Assembly: GCA_028291705.1 (NCBI GenBank)
Contig: JAQGNS010000189.1
Location: forward strand, 48,019-112,018
DNA length: 64,000 nucleotides
Source of the DNA: Nevskia sp.
GTDB lineage: Bacteria; Pseudomonadota; Gammaproteobacteria; Nevskiales; Nevskiaceae
Direction: 5' to 3'
Positions 26,731 through 35,554 of the stretch are shown piece after piece. Positions within the stretch are counted from its first letter, which is position 1; each line of letters begins with the position of its first letter. The notes under the pieces were generated by a model that worked only from the letters and a program-made list of their open reading frames with translations, was not told the origin of the DNA and did no database searches. Both the position numbers and the translations under genes were made by a program.

Positions 26731-27437
26731 AAATCCCCAAAGTAGTACGGGGCGTCATTGCAGGCGCCGCGTTGCTCGCGGCGGCGGATGCATCTGCCAC
26801 CGGATACCCGGTGATCGACATCAGCAATCTGATGCAGGCGATGCAGGAATATGAGCAGCTAACCCACCAGCTTGCGCAGATGCAACAGCAATATGCCTCG
26901 CTGACCGGCGGCCGGGGTATGGGCAACCTCTACAACTCCCCGCTGGAGCAAGGGATGCGCCAGTTCGCGCCGGGGTCGTGGCAACAGTCGCTAGGTGTCT
27001 TGCAACAAGGCGGCTTGCCGGGCAGCGCGGCCGACGTCAGCCGTGCCGCCCAGACTTTCGCGACTTCGCAGGGGATCAACCAAACCGGCTCCCAGGTATT
27101 CCCGGGCCGAAGCGGAAACAACGCGGACGCCGTGGCCTACACCAATAGCAGCGGGGCGACCGCCGCCGCAGCCGGCCTGAGCCAGGCCGCATTCGATCAG
27201 ACCCAGGCTCGCATGCAACGAATCCAGCAGTACCTCGCTCAGATCAACTCGACTTCGGACATCAAAGCGTCGATCGACCTCAATGCCCGTCTGCTGGCTG
27301 AGCTGAACGAGGCGATAACCCAACTGATCCAGCTCCAGGCGGCGCAAATGCAGGTTGCCGGGTCGGCCAGCGCGGCGCATCTCAGAGGCAACGTCGAAGA
27401 GACTGCGTTCGTGCCTTACAACGGAGTCCGGCCATGA
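26727..27437 (+). CDS. virB5: VirB5-like T4SS minor pilin
   Basis: The 236-aa protein has a signal peptide (cleavage near ADASA, residue 25), then a helical, Gln-rich domain (LMQAMQEYEQLTHQLAQMQQ) typical of VirB5/TrbJ proteins found at the pilus tip. A second helical segment (FDQTQARMQRIQQYLAQI) and an Asn/Ala-rich middle follow. The order after virB4 and before a small lipoprotein matches other conjugative systems. ATG 26727 overlaps the virB4 stop, and the virB5 stop overlaps the next start. Confidence 0.85.
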   Translation: MKIPKVVRGVIAGAALLAAADASATGYPVIDISNLMQAMQEYEQLTHQLAQMQQQYASLTGGRGMGNLYNSPLEQGMRQFAPGSWQQSLGVLQQGGLPGSAADVSRAAQTFATSQGINQTGSQVFPGRSGNNADAVAYTNSSGATAAAAGLSQAAFDQTQARMQRIQQYLAQINSTSDIKASIDLNARLLAELNEAITQLIQLQAAQMQVAGSASAAHLRGNVEETAFVPYNGVRP

Positions 27438-27571
27438 AGCGCTTTGCCTGTTTGGTGCTGGTGTCCCTCCTGGCCGGTTGCGCACACGGTGATCTGAAGG
27501 CTCCCTGCAGCCACCCTGCCGTGGCGCTCTTCGCCAGCAGCTGCGGGCCACTATCGCCGATCAACCGCTGA
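27434..27571 (+). CDS. Small T4SS lipoprotein (VirB7- or entry-exclusion-like)
   Basis: ATG 27434 overlaps the virB5 stop (ATGA) and opens a 45-codon frame. The product has a lipoprotein signal MKRFACLVLVSLLAGC with lipobox LAGC, so Cys16 would be acylated. A short Cys-containing tail follows (APCS and SSCGP). It may be the VirB7 equivalent or an entry-exclusion lipoprotein, a type of gene often placed between virB5 and virB6. No other VirB7 candidate is present. Confidence 0.7.
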   Translation: MKRFACLVLVSLLAGCAHGDLKAPCSHPAVALFASSCGPLSPINR

Positions 27572-27597
27572 CAAATGCCTAGGGCACGGAGGCCCCA

Positions 27598-27996
27598 ATG
27601 AAAAAGAAGACACTGATCTCGGCCGCGTTTGGCGCGGCACTCCTTTTCTCAGCGTGCGCCCAAGGTGTTGCGGCTGGCGCCGGTGCGCATGGCTCGGTTG
27701 TACCCGCTGCATCGACGCTAGGTCGCTTCCAGCCGCGGGAGGACGGGTGGCAGAACGATCCTGCGAACCAGCCTCACCCGAGCGATCCGAACCCGCTGCG
27801 CCGGGCTCTCGGTGACAGCCCGATCTACCACAAGCTGTTCGGAAAACCCGCCACGGCTACTTACTTGGGTTGTGTGAAGCAGCGTTCGGGGTCGCAATGC
27901 GACGCCCTGCAACAGGATTTACTGCAAAAGGTCCATGCCGCTGGCTTCACCGACGCGACGGCAGACGATGCGTTTGACCCGCACATCGTGCATTAA
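27598..27996 (+). CDS. Exported conjugation-operon protein of unknown function
   Basis: The 132-aa product has a signal sequence (MKKKTLISAAFGAALLFSA, then CAQ, which could be a lipobox). The mature part is soluble, with two Cys (GCVKQRSGSQC) near residues 105-113 that could form a disulfide. I do not recognise the family. A GGAGGCCCCA ribosome site precedes ATG 27598. The position between the lipoprotein and virB6 genes makes it an accessory of the transfer apparatus. Confidence 0.65.
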   Translation: MKKKTLISAAFGAALLFSACAQGVAAGAGAHGSVVPAASTLGRFQPREDGWQNDPANQPHPSDPNPLRRALGDSPIYHKLFGKPATATYLGCVKQRSGSQCDALQQDLLQKVHAAGFTDATADDAFDPHIVH

Positions 27997-28007
27997 GGGT
28001 CGCAGCC

Positions 28008-28964
28008 GTGGCCGATACCGTCTTCACCACATTCCTCAACAGCGTCGATCAAGTGGTGAACAGCTACCTGATCGACGGCTACGGCCGGTTGCGGGACGCC
28101 TGCGTCACGCCGCTGCGTCTGTGCCTGGTGATTTTCATCGGCGTCTATGGCGTGCTGATGCTCACCGGTCACGCCAAACTGAGTTTTCGGGACGCGATGG
28201 GAAGATTGGGCGTCGTCCTGTTTGTCTACGTCCTGGCTACCAGCGCCGACGTCTACACCCAGATTCTGGAAGGTTTTTTTGTCAAGAGTCCCGCAGCGAT
28301 CGCGGATGTCGTCGTCGGGGGCGGTGGAGCGACCGGCCAGAACTCGGCGATGGACAATTTTTACAACACCGGTATGGATGCTGGGAACAAGATCTGGGAT
28401 CGCGGCCACGTCACCGGACCGTGGTCGCCTTTCCTGGCCGCCGTCGTCGTCTACATCATGACGCTAGGGGTGGCCGCGTATGCAGCCTTTTTGCTGGCCC
28501 TGGCCAAAGTTGCCCTTGCCGTGCTGCTGATTCTGACGCCGCTGTTTGCGCTGCTGTATCTGTTTGGCCATACGAGGCGGATCTTCGAGGGCTGGCTCGG
28601 TCAGGTGATCCACTTCGCTCTGGTGCCGGTCATGGTCTACGCCATTCTCGGTCTGATTCTCGCCATCGCCCAGCAGAACCTCAATTTGCTGGACGCGAAG
28701 GCCGACGACGCCACCATGCAGGACGTGCTTGACCTGGCTCTGGTAGGCGTCGTCGCCATCCTCCTATTGGCCCAGGTGATGTGGATCACCGGCGGTATCG
28801 CCGGCGGCGTCAGCCTGACCACGATGGGTGTATTCCGGCAGGCTGTCGGCCGCGGCCTGGACATGGTAGGCGCGGCCGCCGGCCGGCGGTCTATGCAGTG
28901 GACTCGCTATCTGAATCGTCCCGGCCGCACACCGCCTCGTGGGAACCAGCGCCATGGCTCCTGA
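28008..28964 (+). CDS. virB6: VirB6/TrbL-like T4SS membrane protein
   Basis: The 318-aa polytopic protein has hydrophobic segments at about 35-55, 65-85, 145-190 (two), 205-225 and 245-270, and ends in a basic tail. The layout fits VirB6/TrbL, the inner-membrane channel part of T4SS. GTG 28008 follows AAGGGTCGCAGCC. It overlaps the start of virB8 by 11 bp, indicating translational coupling. Confidence 0.88.
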   Translation: MADTVFTTFLNSVDQVVNSYLIDGYGRLRDACVTPLRLCLVIFIGVYGVLMLTGHAKLSFRDAMGRLGVVLFVYVLATSADVYTQILEGFFVKSPAAIADVVVGGGGATGQNSAMDNFYNTGMDAGNKIWDRGHVTGPWSPFLAAVVVYIMTLGVAAYAAFLLALAKVALAVLLILTPLFALLYLFGHTRRIFEGWLGQVIHFALVPVMVYAILGLILAIAQQNLNLLDAKADDATMQDVLDLALVGVVAILLLAQVMWITGGIAGGVSLTTMGVFRQAVGRGLDMVGAAAGRRSMQWTRYLNRPGRTPPRGNQRHGS

Positions 28965-29676
28965 TAGCGGATTGAAAAGCGATAGTGCCAAGCCACCGCA
29001 GCTCGACATGAGCGGTTTCACGGCTGCGGCCGAAAGCTTTTATGACGAGGGCTATAGGCGGATTAGTGCTTCCCGCGACCGCGCCTGGATCGTGGCTGGA
29101 GCGTTCGCCGTCCTTGCCGGCCTTTCGGTGCTGGCCGTAGCGCTTCTGGCTCCGCTGAAGCGTACCGACGTCGTTCCTGTCGTCGTCGATCGCAGTACAG
29201 GCGAGGCGCATACCGTCTCCCAACTCGCAGGGCAGACCATCAGCCAGCAGGAGGCGGTTCGGAAGGCGGATCTCGCCGCCTATGTCATCGCCCATGAATC
29301 GTTTGATCGGACGCTACTACGCCAGTATTACGGAGCTGTTCAGGACCGGTCGGCCGACAGCGTGTTCAAGCCGTATGCGGCGCAATTCCAGACCGGAATA
29401 CCGGATTCGGTGTTCACGAAGTACGCCGGCGCGACTCGCAGCATCGAGGTCCGAAGCGTGGTCCTGCTGTCCGACGGCCTCGGTCAGGTCCATTTCACGG
29501 CCACCCTGACCAAGACGGCAACGATGCCGGTTTCCGAAAACTTCATCGCCAGCATCGGCTTCGCCTATGTGTCTGACAAACAGAGTTTCGCCCAGCGCAT
29601 GCGCAACCCGCTGGGTTTCGCCGTCACGTCGTATCGAGTGGATCAGGAGTCCTTACCCACGGAGGGGTCGCCATGA
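28954..29676 (+). CDS. virB8: VirB8-like T4SS bitopic protein
   Basis: The 240-aa protein has a short cytoplasmic N-terminus, one membrane helix (VAGAFAVLAGLSVLAVALL) near residue 50 and a periplasmic NTF2-like domain beginning RTDVVPVVVDRSTG, as in VirB8. VirB8 helps nucleate the inner-membrane complex. ATG 28954 was chosen; GTG 28939 would add five residues. The stop overlaps the virB9 start (ATGA). Confidence 0.9.
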   Translation: MAPDSGLKSDSAKPPQLDMSGFTAAAESFYDEGYRRISASRDRAWIVAGAFAVLAGLSVLAVALLAPLKRTDVVPVVVDRSTGEAHTVSQLAGQTISQQEAVRKADLAAYVIAHESFDRTLLRQYYGAVQDRSADSVFKPYAAQFQTGIPDSVFTKYAGATRSIEVRSVVLLSDGLGQVHFTATLTKTATMPVSENFIASIGFAYVSDKQSFAQRMRNPLGFAVTSYRVDQESLPTEGSP

Positions 29677-30518
29677 AATGGTTTGCGGAAGTCTTGCTGT
29701 TGTACGCCCTGGTTGTTCCGCCCCTCGTAGTCGCGGAGGAATTGCCCCAGTCCGGGCCGGAAGACCCCCGCATGCGCAGCGTGGTATATGACCCCAACCA
29801 GGTCGTCGTGATCAAAGGGCATTACGGCTTCGAACAGATGGTGCAGCTGGCCGACGACGAGAAGATCGAATCGCTATCGATCGGCGACTCATTGGCCTGG
29901 CAGGTGGCACCGAACAAGGCCGGTAACCTGCTATTCCTAAAGCCGGTCGAGCCGGATGCGCACACCAACCTGGCGGTCGTTACCAACCGGCGCACTTATG
30001 CCTTCGAGCTGGTCGCGATCAACCTCATCAAGCAAGCGGCCGGGATGAACTATATCGTCCGGTTCCGCTATCCCCAGGACGAAGAAGCCAAGGTGCAGGC
30101 ACAACTTGCGGCCGCCAGCCACGACAAACAACAGGAGGTCGTGCCGGATCGAAAGCTTGATCCCATGGCTTGGAATCTGGACTACACCTCCCAAGGAAAG
30201 CCCGATCAGACGCCGCTGCACGTTTTCGACGATGGCAACTTCACCTACTTCCAGTTCCGCGACCATCAGGACACGCCGGCGATCTTCCTGGTTGGGGACG
30301 ATCGCAAAGAGTCCCTACTGAATTACCACATCTCCGGCAAATATCTGGTGGTGGAGCGCACCGGCAAGCAGTTCACCTTGAGAGGCCGCGACGGCGAAGT
30401 TTGCGTTTATAACGAAGCCGCCTTGCGCGCCCCGCCCACGGTCCCTGCAGTAGCCGAGGTGCCACCTGCGTCTTCGCCCCCCGCGCCGGCGGCCGGTGAA
30501 AGTCATGCGTCCGAATGA
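29673..30518 (+). CDS. virB9: VirB9-like T4SS core-complex protein
   Basis: The 281-aa protein has a signal peptide (cleaved near VVAEE, residue 21), the N-terminal VirB9 motif DPRMRSVVYDPNQVVVI and the C-terminal beta domain with FTYFQFRDHQDTPAIF, then a Pro/Ala-rich tail. VirB9 forms the outer ring of the core complex with VirB10 and VirB7. It overlaps virB8 by 4 bp and virB10 by 14 bp. Confidence 0.92.
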   Translation: MKWFAEVLLLYALVVPPLVVAEELPQSGPEDPRMRSVVYDPNQVVVIKGHYGFEQMVQLADDEKIESLSIGDSLAWQVAPNKAGNLLFLKPVEPDAHTNLAVVTNRRTYAFELVAINLIKQAAGMNYIVRFRYPQDEEAKVQAQLAAASHDKQQEVVPDRKLDPMAWNLDYTSQGKPDQTPLHVFDDGNFTYFQFRDHQDTPAIFLVGDDRKESLLNYHISGKYLVVERTGKQFTLRGRDGEVCVYNEAALRAPPTVPAVAEVPPASSPPAPAAGESHASE

Positions 30519-31674
30519 CCGGGATCCGCCGGAGGGCGAGGCGCAGGAGCCGCGCCGACAGCGCGGTGCGAGTCCCGTCGTCCAGCCCGTTCGGAGCAAG
30601 ATCGGTATCGTGGCCGGGTGTATCGGAATCTGTCTGGTGGTGGTGTTCCTCTTCATGACCGGCGGCCATAAGCCGAAGACGAAGCGTGAGGCAGAAGTGC
30701 CTGTACTGTCGGCGAATAACACGCCACCGCCCGCGCTTCCAGACGTGCCCTCGGATTCGAGTGCGTCCCCATTTGAGGTGCCTAACAACCAACAGCACTT
30801 CGAATCGGGCCATTCCGAAGCCGCGGACGCGGAAAAGCAGAAGGCGGAGGCCCGCCGGCATTCGCCGATGCTGGTATACGACGACTCAGGGCATGGCGAA
30901 GCGGGCACTCCGCCTAAGCCCTCCTCCGACAATCCCTTTGCCTCCCTGATTGCAGCACAGCTACAGAATAGTCAGCAGCCGGCGCAAGGGGCGTCGGCCG
31001 AAGAGCATAAGCAGGATCGCAGTTCGCCTGCCGAAGGCTACGCGGAACGAACGCAGGCGTTTGCCCAGACTGCTGCGGATCACGGCACACCCGAGGCGGT
31101 GGCGCGCCGAATTACGATGGACAACCGTGTCGCTGAGGGAAAGATGATTCCGGCGATCCTGGAAACGGCTGTCAGTTCTGATCTTCCCGGCAAGCTGCGG
31201 GCGATCATCTCTCAGGACGTCTGGAGCGAAGACGGCAGCCGCAAACTGATCCGCCGCGGCTCCCGGCTGGCTGGTGAGTATCGCTCCGGGCTGGTGCGCG
31301 GGCAGACGCGGGTATTTGTGATCTGGACTCGGGTGTTGGAGCCGGACGGCCTGGACGTCGCTATTGGCTCCCCAGGGACCGACGATATCGGACGTTCAGG
31401 AATGACTGGCGATATCGACCGGCACTTCGTGGAGCGCTTCGGCGCGGCGTTTCTTCTATCGCTGATCGGCTCGGCGACCACGGCAAGCCAGGGTGGCAAT
31501 ACCTTCGTGGTGAATACGTCGCAAGGGTTCGGCCAAGTGGCGCAGGATTCGCTGCAGGACAGCATCAATATTCCACCGACCATCTATGTCGACCAGGGTA
31601 CGCCGGTACAGGTGTTTGTGGCGCGGGATCTAGTGTTCGGGCCGCCGGAAACGGCGGAGGCTGCGCTACGGTGA
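30505..31674 (+). CDS. virB10: VirB10-like T4SS core-complex protein
   Basis: The 389-aa protein starts with a short basic cytoplasmic part, one membrane helix (IGIVAGCIGICLVVVFLFM), a Pro-rich linker and the C-terminal TrbI/VirB10 beta barrel, with EGKMIPAILETAVSSDLPG and the late RGSRLAGEY and GTPVQVFVARDL. VirB10 spans both membranes and senses ATP use. ATG 30505 is preferred over GTG 30496. The stop overlaps the virB11 GTG start. Confidence 0.93.
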   Translation: MRPNDRDPPEGEAQEPRRQRGASPVVQPVRSKIGIVAGCIGICLVVVFLFMTGGHKPKTKREAEVPVLSANNTPPPALPDVPSDSSASPFEVPNNQQHFESGHSEAADAEKQKAEARRHSPMLVYDDSGHGEAGTPPKPSSDNPFASLIAAQLQNSQQPAQGASAEEHKQDRSSPAEGYAERTQAFAQTAADHGTPEAVARRITMDNRVAEGKMIPAILETAVSSDLPGKLRAIISQDVWSEDGSRKLIRRGSRLAGEYRSGLVRGQTRVFVIWTRVLEPDGLDVAIGSPGTDDIGRSGMTGDIDRHFVERFGAAFLLSLIGSATTASQGGNTFVVNTSQGFGQVAQDSLQDSINIPPTIYVDQGTPVQVFVARDLVFGPPETAEAALR

Positions 31675-32726
31675 GCGCCGTAGTCCAGCGGTTCGATCAC
31701 GCGAGCGCGGGCGGGGCCGCGCTACGTGCGTTCCTCGGTCCCTTGGCCGAGCTCCTCGCTCGACCGGAAATAACAGAGGTGTCCATCAACCAACCCGGCG
31801 AGGCGTTTGTCGATGCAGGCGGGACGATCGAGCGGCTGGCGCTGCCGGAGCTCGGCTATGACCATCTACAGCGGCTGGCGTCGCTGATCGCCTACGAGAC
31901 GCATCAAGTCACAGACGCGGAGCGGCCGCTGCTGTCCGCATGGCTGCCGACCGGGCAGCGTGTCCAGGTGGTGATGCCGCCGGCCTGTGAGGCTGGCACC
32001 GTGGTGATGTCGTTCCGCCGCCAAGCCGAGCGGCAGTACACGCTCGAGGATTACGACGCCTCGGGGATGTTCGATGCGGTTGCGGTGGTACAGGATGACG
32101 CGTTGAGCCCGGACGATCTTGAGCTGATTGGCCTGCTCGGTTCGGGGAAGCTGAAGGATTTCCTGCGACATGCGGTGCGATATCGCAAGAACATCGTCGT
32201 GTCAGGATCGACCAGCAGCGGGAAAACGACGTTCCTCAATACCCTGCTGAGGGAGGTGCCGGCGGATGAGCGGCTGTTGACCATCGAGGACGTTCGCGAG
32301 CTGCGCACCAGCGTCCCAAATACAGCCCATTTGCTGGCCAGCAAGGGCGGCCAAGGTGTGGCGAAAGTCACAATCCAGGATTTGCTGGAAGCCTGCCTGC
32401 GTCTGCGACCGGATCGCATCATTATGGGCGAGCTGCGCGGGGCGGAGGCCAGTAGCTTCCTGCATGCAGTGAATAGTGGACACCCTGGCTCCTTAACGAG
32501 CGTACATGCGGACTCACCAGCGTTGGCCTTCGAGCGTCTGGCGCTGATGGTGATGCAGGGCAACGCGGCCCTGACGCGGGAACAGATCCTTGCGTATCTT
32601 CGCGGTGTCGTCGATATCGTAGTGCAGGTCCGCAAGTGCGGAGCTGAACGGAAGGTATCAGCGATCTATTTCAAACATGCCCACGCCGCCGGCAGTTCTA
32701 CCAACAAGCGGTCAACGTCGTCTTAG
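31671..32726 (+). CDS. virB11: VirB11-like T4SS ATPase
   Basis: The 351-aa hexameric ATPase has Walker A GSTSSGKT (Gly179-Thr186), the Asp box LTIEDVRELRT and the His box SGHPGSLTSVHA, followed by MGELRGAEA. These are all VirB11/PulE-type marks. It switches the T4SS between pilus assembly and DNA export. GTG 31671 overlaps the virB10 stop. It closes the canonical virB set; VirB1 is absent. Confidence 0.94.
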   Translation: MSAVVQRFDHASAGGAALRAFLGPLAELLARPEITEVSINQPGEAFVDAGGTIERLALPELGYDHLQRLASLIAYETHQVTDAERPLLSAWLPTGQRVQVVMPPACEAGTVVMSFRRQAERQYTLEDYDASGMFDAVAVVQDDALSPDDLELIGLLGSGKLKDFLRHAVRYRKNIVVSGSTSSGKTTFLNTLLREVPADERLLTIEDVRELRTSVPNTAHLLASKGGQGVAKVTIQDLLEACLRLRPDRIIMGELRGAEASSFLHAVNSGHPGSLTSVHADSPALAFERLALMVMQGNAALTREQILAYLRGVVDIVVQVRKCGAERKVSAIYFKHAHAAGSSTNKRSTSS

Positions 32727-32730
32727 TGCA

Positions 32731-33216
32731 ATGACTGACGACGAAAAAAGCTCAAAGGTGGTACGACTCTTTCCGTCAGGTTCGTCGCCGAGCGATTCCA
32801 GCGCCGACCAAAACAATGAATCCCTCGCGGCGATCGGTTCGGAGATTCAGGGGCTATTGGGGGCGGCTGTTCCGATCGAGGCGGGTGAAGCGAAACCTGA
32901 CCCTCGACACCGCAATGCCGTCCCATGCCCACAATGCGACGAATACACATGGAAGCAGACCAAGTATTGTCTGCACTGCGGTACCGACCTGTTGGCGCGC
33001 GCGGCCGAGTTAGCTGCAGCGAGACGCGATCGCCGCAACGCTGCCTTGTGGCCCTGCGCCATCGCGAGCTGGGCAGCCGCTTTGGGTTGCATTCAGGCAA
33101 CAGAGCGCTACGCACTTCCTGACCGTGTTCGATCGATGCTGCATTGGACAGTGCTCGCGATTGTCGCCGTAAACCTCTTTGGGTTTTGGATCGCGTCAAT
33201 GAGCAACCGGCGCTGA
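32731..33216 (+). CDS. Zinc-ribbon membrane protein, conjugation-operon associated
   Basis: The 161-aa protein starts at ATG 32731, 4 bp after virB11. It has a polar N-terminus, a zinc ribbon with two CxxC knuckles (CPQCDEYTWKQTKYCLHC, near residues 82-99) and two hydrophobic segments toward the C-terminus (WPCAIASWAAALGC; LAIVAVNLFGFWIA). I do not recognise a named family. It probably is a membrane-bound accessory of the T4SS because of its tight coupling. Confidence 0.65.
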   Translation: MTDDEKSSKVVRLFPSGSSPSDSSADQNNESLAAIGSEIQGLLGAAVPIEAGEAKPDPRHRNAVPCPQCDEYTWKQTKYCLHCGTDLLARAAELAAARRDRRNAALWPCAIASWAAALGCIQATERYALPDRVRSMLHWTVLAIVAVNLFGFWIASMSNRR

Positions 33217-33243
33217 CAAATCGTCAGAACCACCGGGGGGACG

Positions 33244-33672
33244 CTACATCGCCTCTAATCGGGCGCGTGCTTCTCGCTTGCCGATTGTGCGAAGGCTGGC
33301 CAGCGCCGCCTTTTGTTCGGAGCGAGGAGTTGTCTTTGCGCCTTCCCAACTATAAATAGTCGGGCCGCTGACTTGGATGAGTTTCCCAAACGCCTCCGCG
33401 CTCAAATCGAGACGCTGACGCAGCGAGCGTAGCCCTTTGGCACTGAATCGGACGGTCTGAGCGTCTATCGAAGGCTGGGATGGCTGTGGGTGCACCATCT
33501 TGCGACGCAGCAGCGCAACCTCGCGTTCCAACTGTTGTACCTGCTTTTTCAACGCCGCAAGTTGGGTGCGAACGCTGCTTGAAGCGGCTTTTATGGGACT
33601 TACTTCCTGGCGCGAAACCTTCTTCGATATTCGCGTGATCTCGTCCTTCAATACTGCACCGATGTTCGGCAT
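33244..33672 (-). CDS. Coiled-coil plus helix-turn-helix protein
   Basis: The product from ATG 33672 is 142 aa. An N-terminal helix (NIGAVLKDEITRISKK) and a heptad coiled coil (LAALKKQVQQLEREVALLRR) are followed by a C-terminal XRE-like helix-turn-helix (RSLRQRLDLSAEAFGKLIQV, TIYSWEG). This is the plan of a common bacterial DNA-binding family. The open frame continues upstream to 33942, but the family pattern begins at MPNIGAVL, so that start is preferred. The gene is convergent with the T4SS operon and may regulate transfer. Confidence 0.75.
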   Translation of the reverse strand: MPNIGAVLKDEITRISKKVSRQEVSPIKAASSSVRTQLAALKKQVQQLEREVALLRRKMVHPQPSQPSIDAQTVRFSAKGLRSLRQRLDLSAEAFGKLIQVSGPTIYSWEGAKTTPRSEQKAALASLRTIGKREARARLEAM

Positions 33673-33974
33673 ATGACCCTGTTGCTCGAGGTGGTTCTCT
33701 ATTTTGCACTCAAGTTGTTGCAGGCGCTGGTAGCCGCGCCGCGCCCGCAGTTGCTCGCGCAGGATTTGATCCAGCACTATGGTGCGTACAGCCGGGAATG
33801 TGGGGGAATTTTCGAGTACGTCGAGATATACTGTATACGCGTGCATGTACTGCAGTGAGCGGGGACATCCGCCTTTTGAAATAGCCTCCTGTTTTTCGTC
33901 GCCATTCACCGGCTTCGTCAATAGGCTGCTGGGGACCGTCACCGGAACGGCAAAAAAGGATCTGGGTCACCTTG
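33673..33974. other. 302-bp gap before the 33975 gene
   Basis: No gene is supported here except a possible N-terminal extension of the minus-strand helix-turn-helix gene (to 33942). Around 33826-33850 there is an AT-rich run with TATACTGTATA, a short palindrome that could belong to a promoter or operator of that gene. Confidence 0.4.
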
Positions 33975-34226
33975 ATGGCAGGGTATCGCAAGTTGATTGG
34001 GAAGCAGCGCTTGATCGAACTCGTCCGCGCCCGGATGCATGGGACGGGTGTGGGCATGTCTTGCGACGGCTGTGGTTTGAAGAGCGTGGCGCAGCGCGAG
34101 CGCGTCGGCGAATCCTCAAATTGGGTGCCGGTGGTCAACAATGAATGCAGTTCGGATTGCGAGAAGAAGCTGGTGAAACTGCTGGCGCACCTGAGCGGCG
34201 AATATGACGTGATCTTCTCGCGTTAA
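33975..34226 (+). CDS. Small cysteine-containing protein of unknown function
   Basis: ATG 33975 opens an 83-aa frame (AGYRKLIGKQRLIELVRARM at its start) with two Cys pairs, SCDGCG and ECSSDCEKK, that could bind zinc. It has no signal or membrane segment. AAAGGATCTGGGTC upstream is a modest ribosome site. Similar short genes are common on mobile elements, but I do not recognise the family. Confidence 0.5.
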   Translation: MAGYRKLIGKQRLIELVRARMHGTGVGMSCDGCGLKSVAQRERVGESSNWVPVVNNECSSDCEKKLVKLLAHLSGEYDVIFSR

Positions 34227-34254
34227 CACGCCCGTGGTGTCATGCCTGACTTTC

Positions 34255-34851
34255 TCATGGCAGTTGATAGCTCACTTTGCCATCTGAGATCACTACAACC
34301 TTGCGCTCTTGGAGTTGCTTGACCAGGTCGGCAACTTCTTCTTCGGAAATTTTATTGACAAACAGGGACCTGATGCTGCCGCCCAGGGTCTTCAGCGTGC
34401 GTGGCCTGCCTGACTTTCGTTTCGCGAGGTTATCGACAATGGCGTCCACGCGCTCGGTCAATGGCTTCGAGTTGCTGATGCGAACCGGCGGCGCGACGTC
34501 ACCGAAGGTTGCGGTGCGCTGGCACTCGATTTGTAGAGCGGAAAGATGTTTGATCAGCGGATCGAAGCCGGTATCTTTCGAGACGATGTGGAATGATGCA
34601 CCGGGATTTTCGCTTGCCAGCTTGCCGATGTAGAAGGCGATGTGGAAATCCAGGGCATTGCTTCCGTTACCTGAGACTTGAATATATTCCGCACTGGATC
34701 CGAGCGCCTGTAAGGCGCGGGCCAGCTCGAACGGAACCTTGGTCTGGCTGGCGCCCACGAAGACCTTGACCCGCTTGTCGATACCCGTGAGGGGACCGAC
34801 ATTGTTCGGCTGTACGTTCTCGAAATCTACGAGAATGAATTGGGTGCTCAT
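34255..34851 (-). CDS. NYN/PIN-like nuclease-fold protein
   Basis: The 198-aa protein begins FILVDFENVQPNNV, with the acidic Asp9/Glu11 pair expected for a NYN/PIN metal site. It continues with ALDFHIAFYIGKLA and the second acidic block VSKDTGFDPLIKHL. The C-terminal 60 residues look like a small helical DNA- or RNA-binding domain. PIN/NYN proteins are usually ribonucleases; the target is unknown. GAGGTCGAAGAACA precedes ATG 34851. Confidence 0.8.
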   Translation of the reverse strand: MSTQFILVDFENVQPNNVGPLTGIDKRVKVFVGASQTKVPFELARALQALGSSAEYIQVSGNGSNALDFHIAFYIGKLASENPGASFHIVSKDTGFDPLIKHLSALQIECQRTATFGDVAPPVRISNSKPLTERVDAIVDNLAKRKSGRPRTLKTLGGSIRSLFVNKISEEEVADLVKQLQERKVVVISDGKVSYQLP

Positions 34852-35554
34852 TGTTCTTCGACCTCAATGACGATTGACGGAAGTGTGCCTGAAAGGCCTC
34901 TCTCTGACGCTGCGCTCTGTTTCAGCGACGTTGCATCTAACCCTCTAAATCTATGGCGTCTCCCCGGCGATGCCGGTGACCGGGTGCTACTCGCTGCGCT
35001 CACCGAGCCACGATGAAGCTGTGTCTCGGCCCTTCGGGTAACGCCCCCTGACGCGCGGCGCGTGGCTGCCCCGAATCTACTTTCCGCAATCAGTTACTCA
35101 ACTCGCCGGATCAGTACGCTCCGTGGAGAGTAGGCCGGCGCAGGTCCAGCCGGCAAAAAGCGCCGGCTCGACCTGAAGCGTCGCCGGCCGCAGCGAGCGT
35201 TCCGCACGCTGCCCCGGCCGCCGAGTCCGGCAGCCGCATCGGTCTGCGCTGGCGCGCAGTCATGTTCGGTGCCCGCGCAGCCGCACGGGCAACCCTCCGG
35301 TCCGTCCACCGTCAAGCCGCGCTCGACGCCCGCGATGTGCTCCGTTCGTCGGTGACCCGACGAAACGGGGGCACGCGGCCGACGAGGCGCTACGCGCCCC
35401 TTCGGGCGGAACTTGACGGTGGCCAGCCCTCCGGGATCTCGCCAGGGGCGAGTCGCGCACCCAGCGCGACTACGCCCAACGGCCCCGGAGGTGGCAACGG
35501 CGTAACCCCCATCCCCTTGTTTGGCATTTCTTCTATTTCTGCAAGGAGATTCAT
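34852..35554. other. 703-bp GC-rich noncoding region before parB
   Basis: No convincing gene. The region carries many short inverted repeats, among them the 117-bp element at 35306-35422. The AAGGAGATTCAT ribosome site for parB is at its end. A control region, centromere-like site or structured RNA are all possible; no classical parS palindrome was recognised. Confidence 0.5.
35306..35422. repeat. Structured inverted-repeat element A
   Basis: CCACCGTCAAG (35306-35316) and CTTGACGGTGG (35412-35422) are perfect 11-bp arms. Inside are a CGTTCGTCG/CGACG-A-AACG hairpin and a GGCGC-tac-GCGCC hairpin. The 13-mer GCTCCGTTCGTCG (35339-35351) recurs in element B at 37607-37619. Confidence 0.6.

Noticed and set aside
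33826-33855. LexA-like box near TATACTGTATACGCGTG
   Set aside because: CTG-N10 is followed by CAT, not CAG, so the SOS-box symmetry fails.
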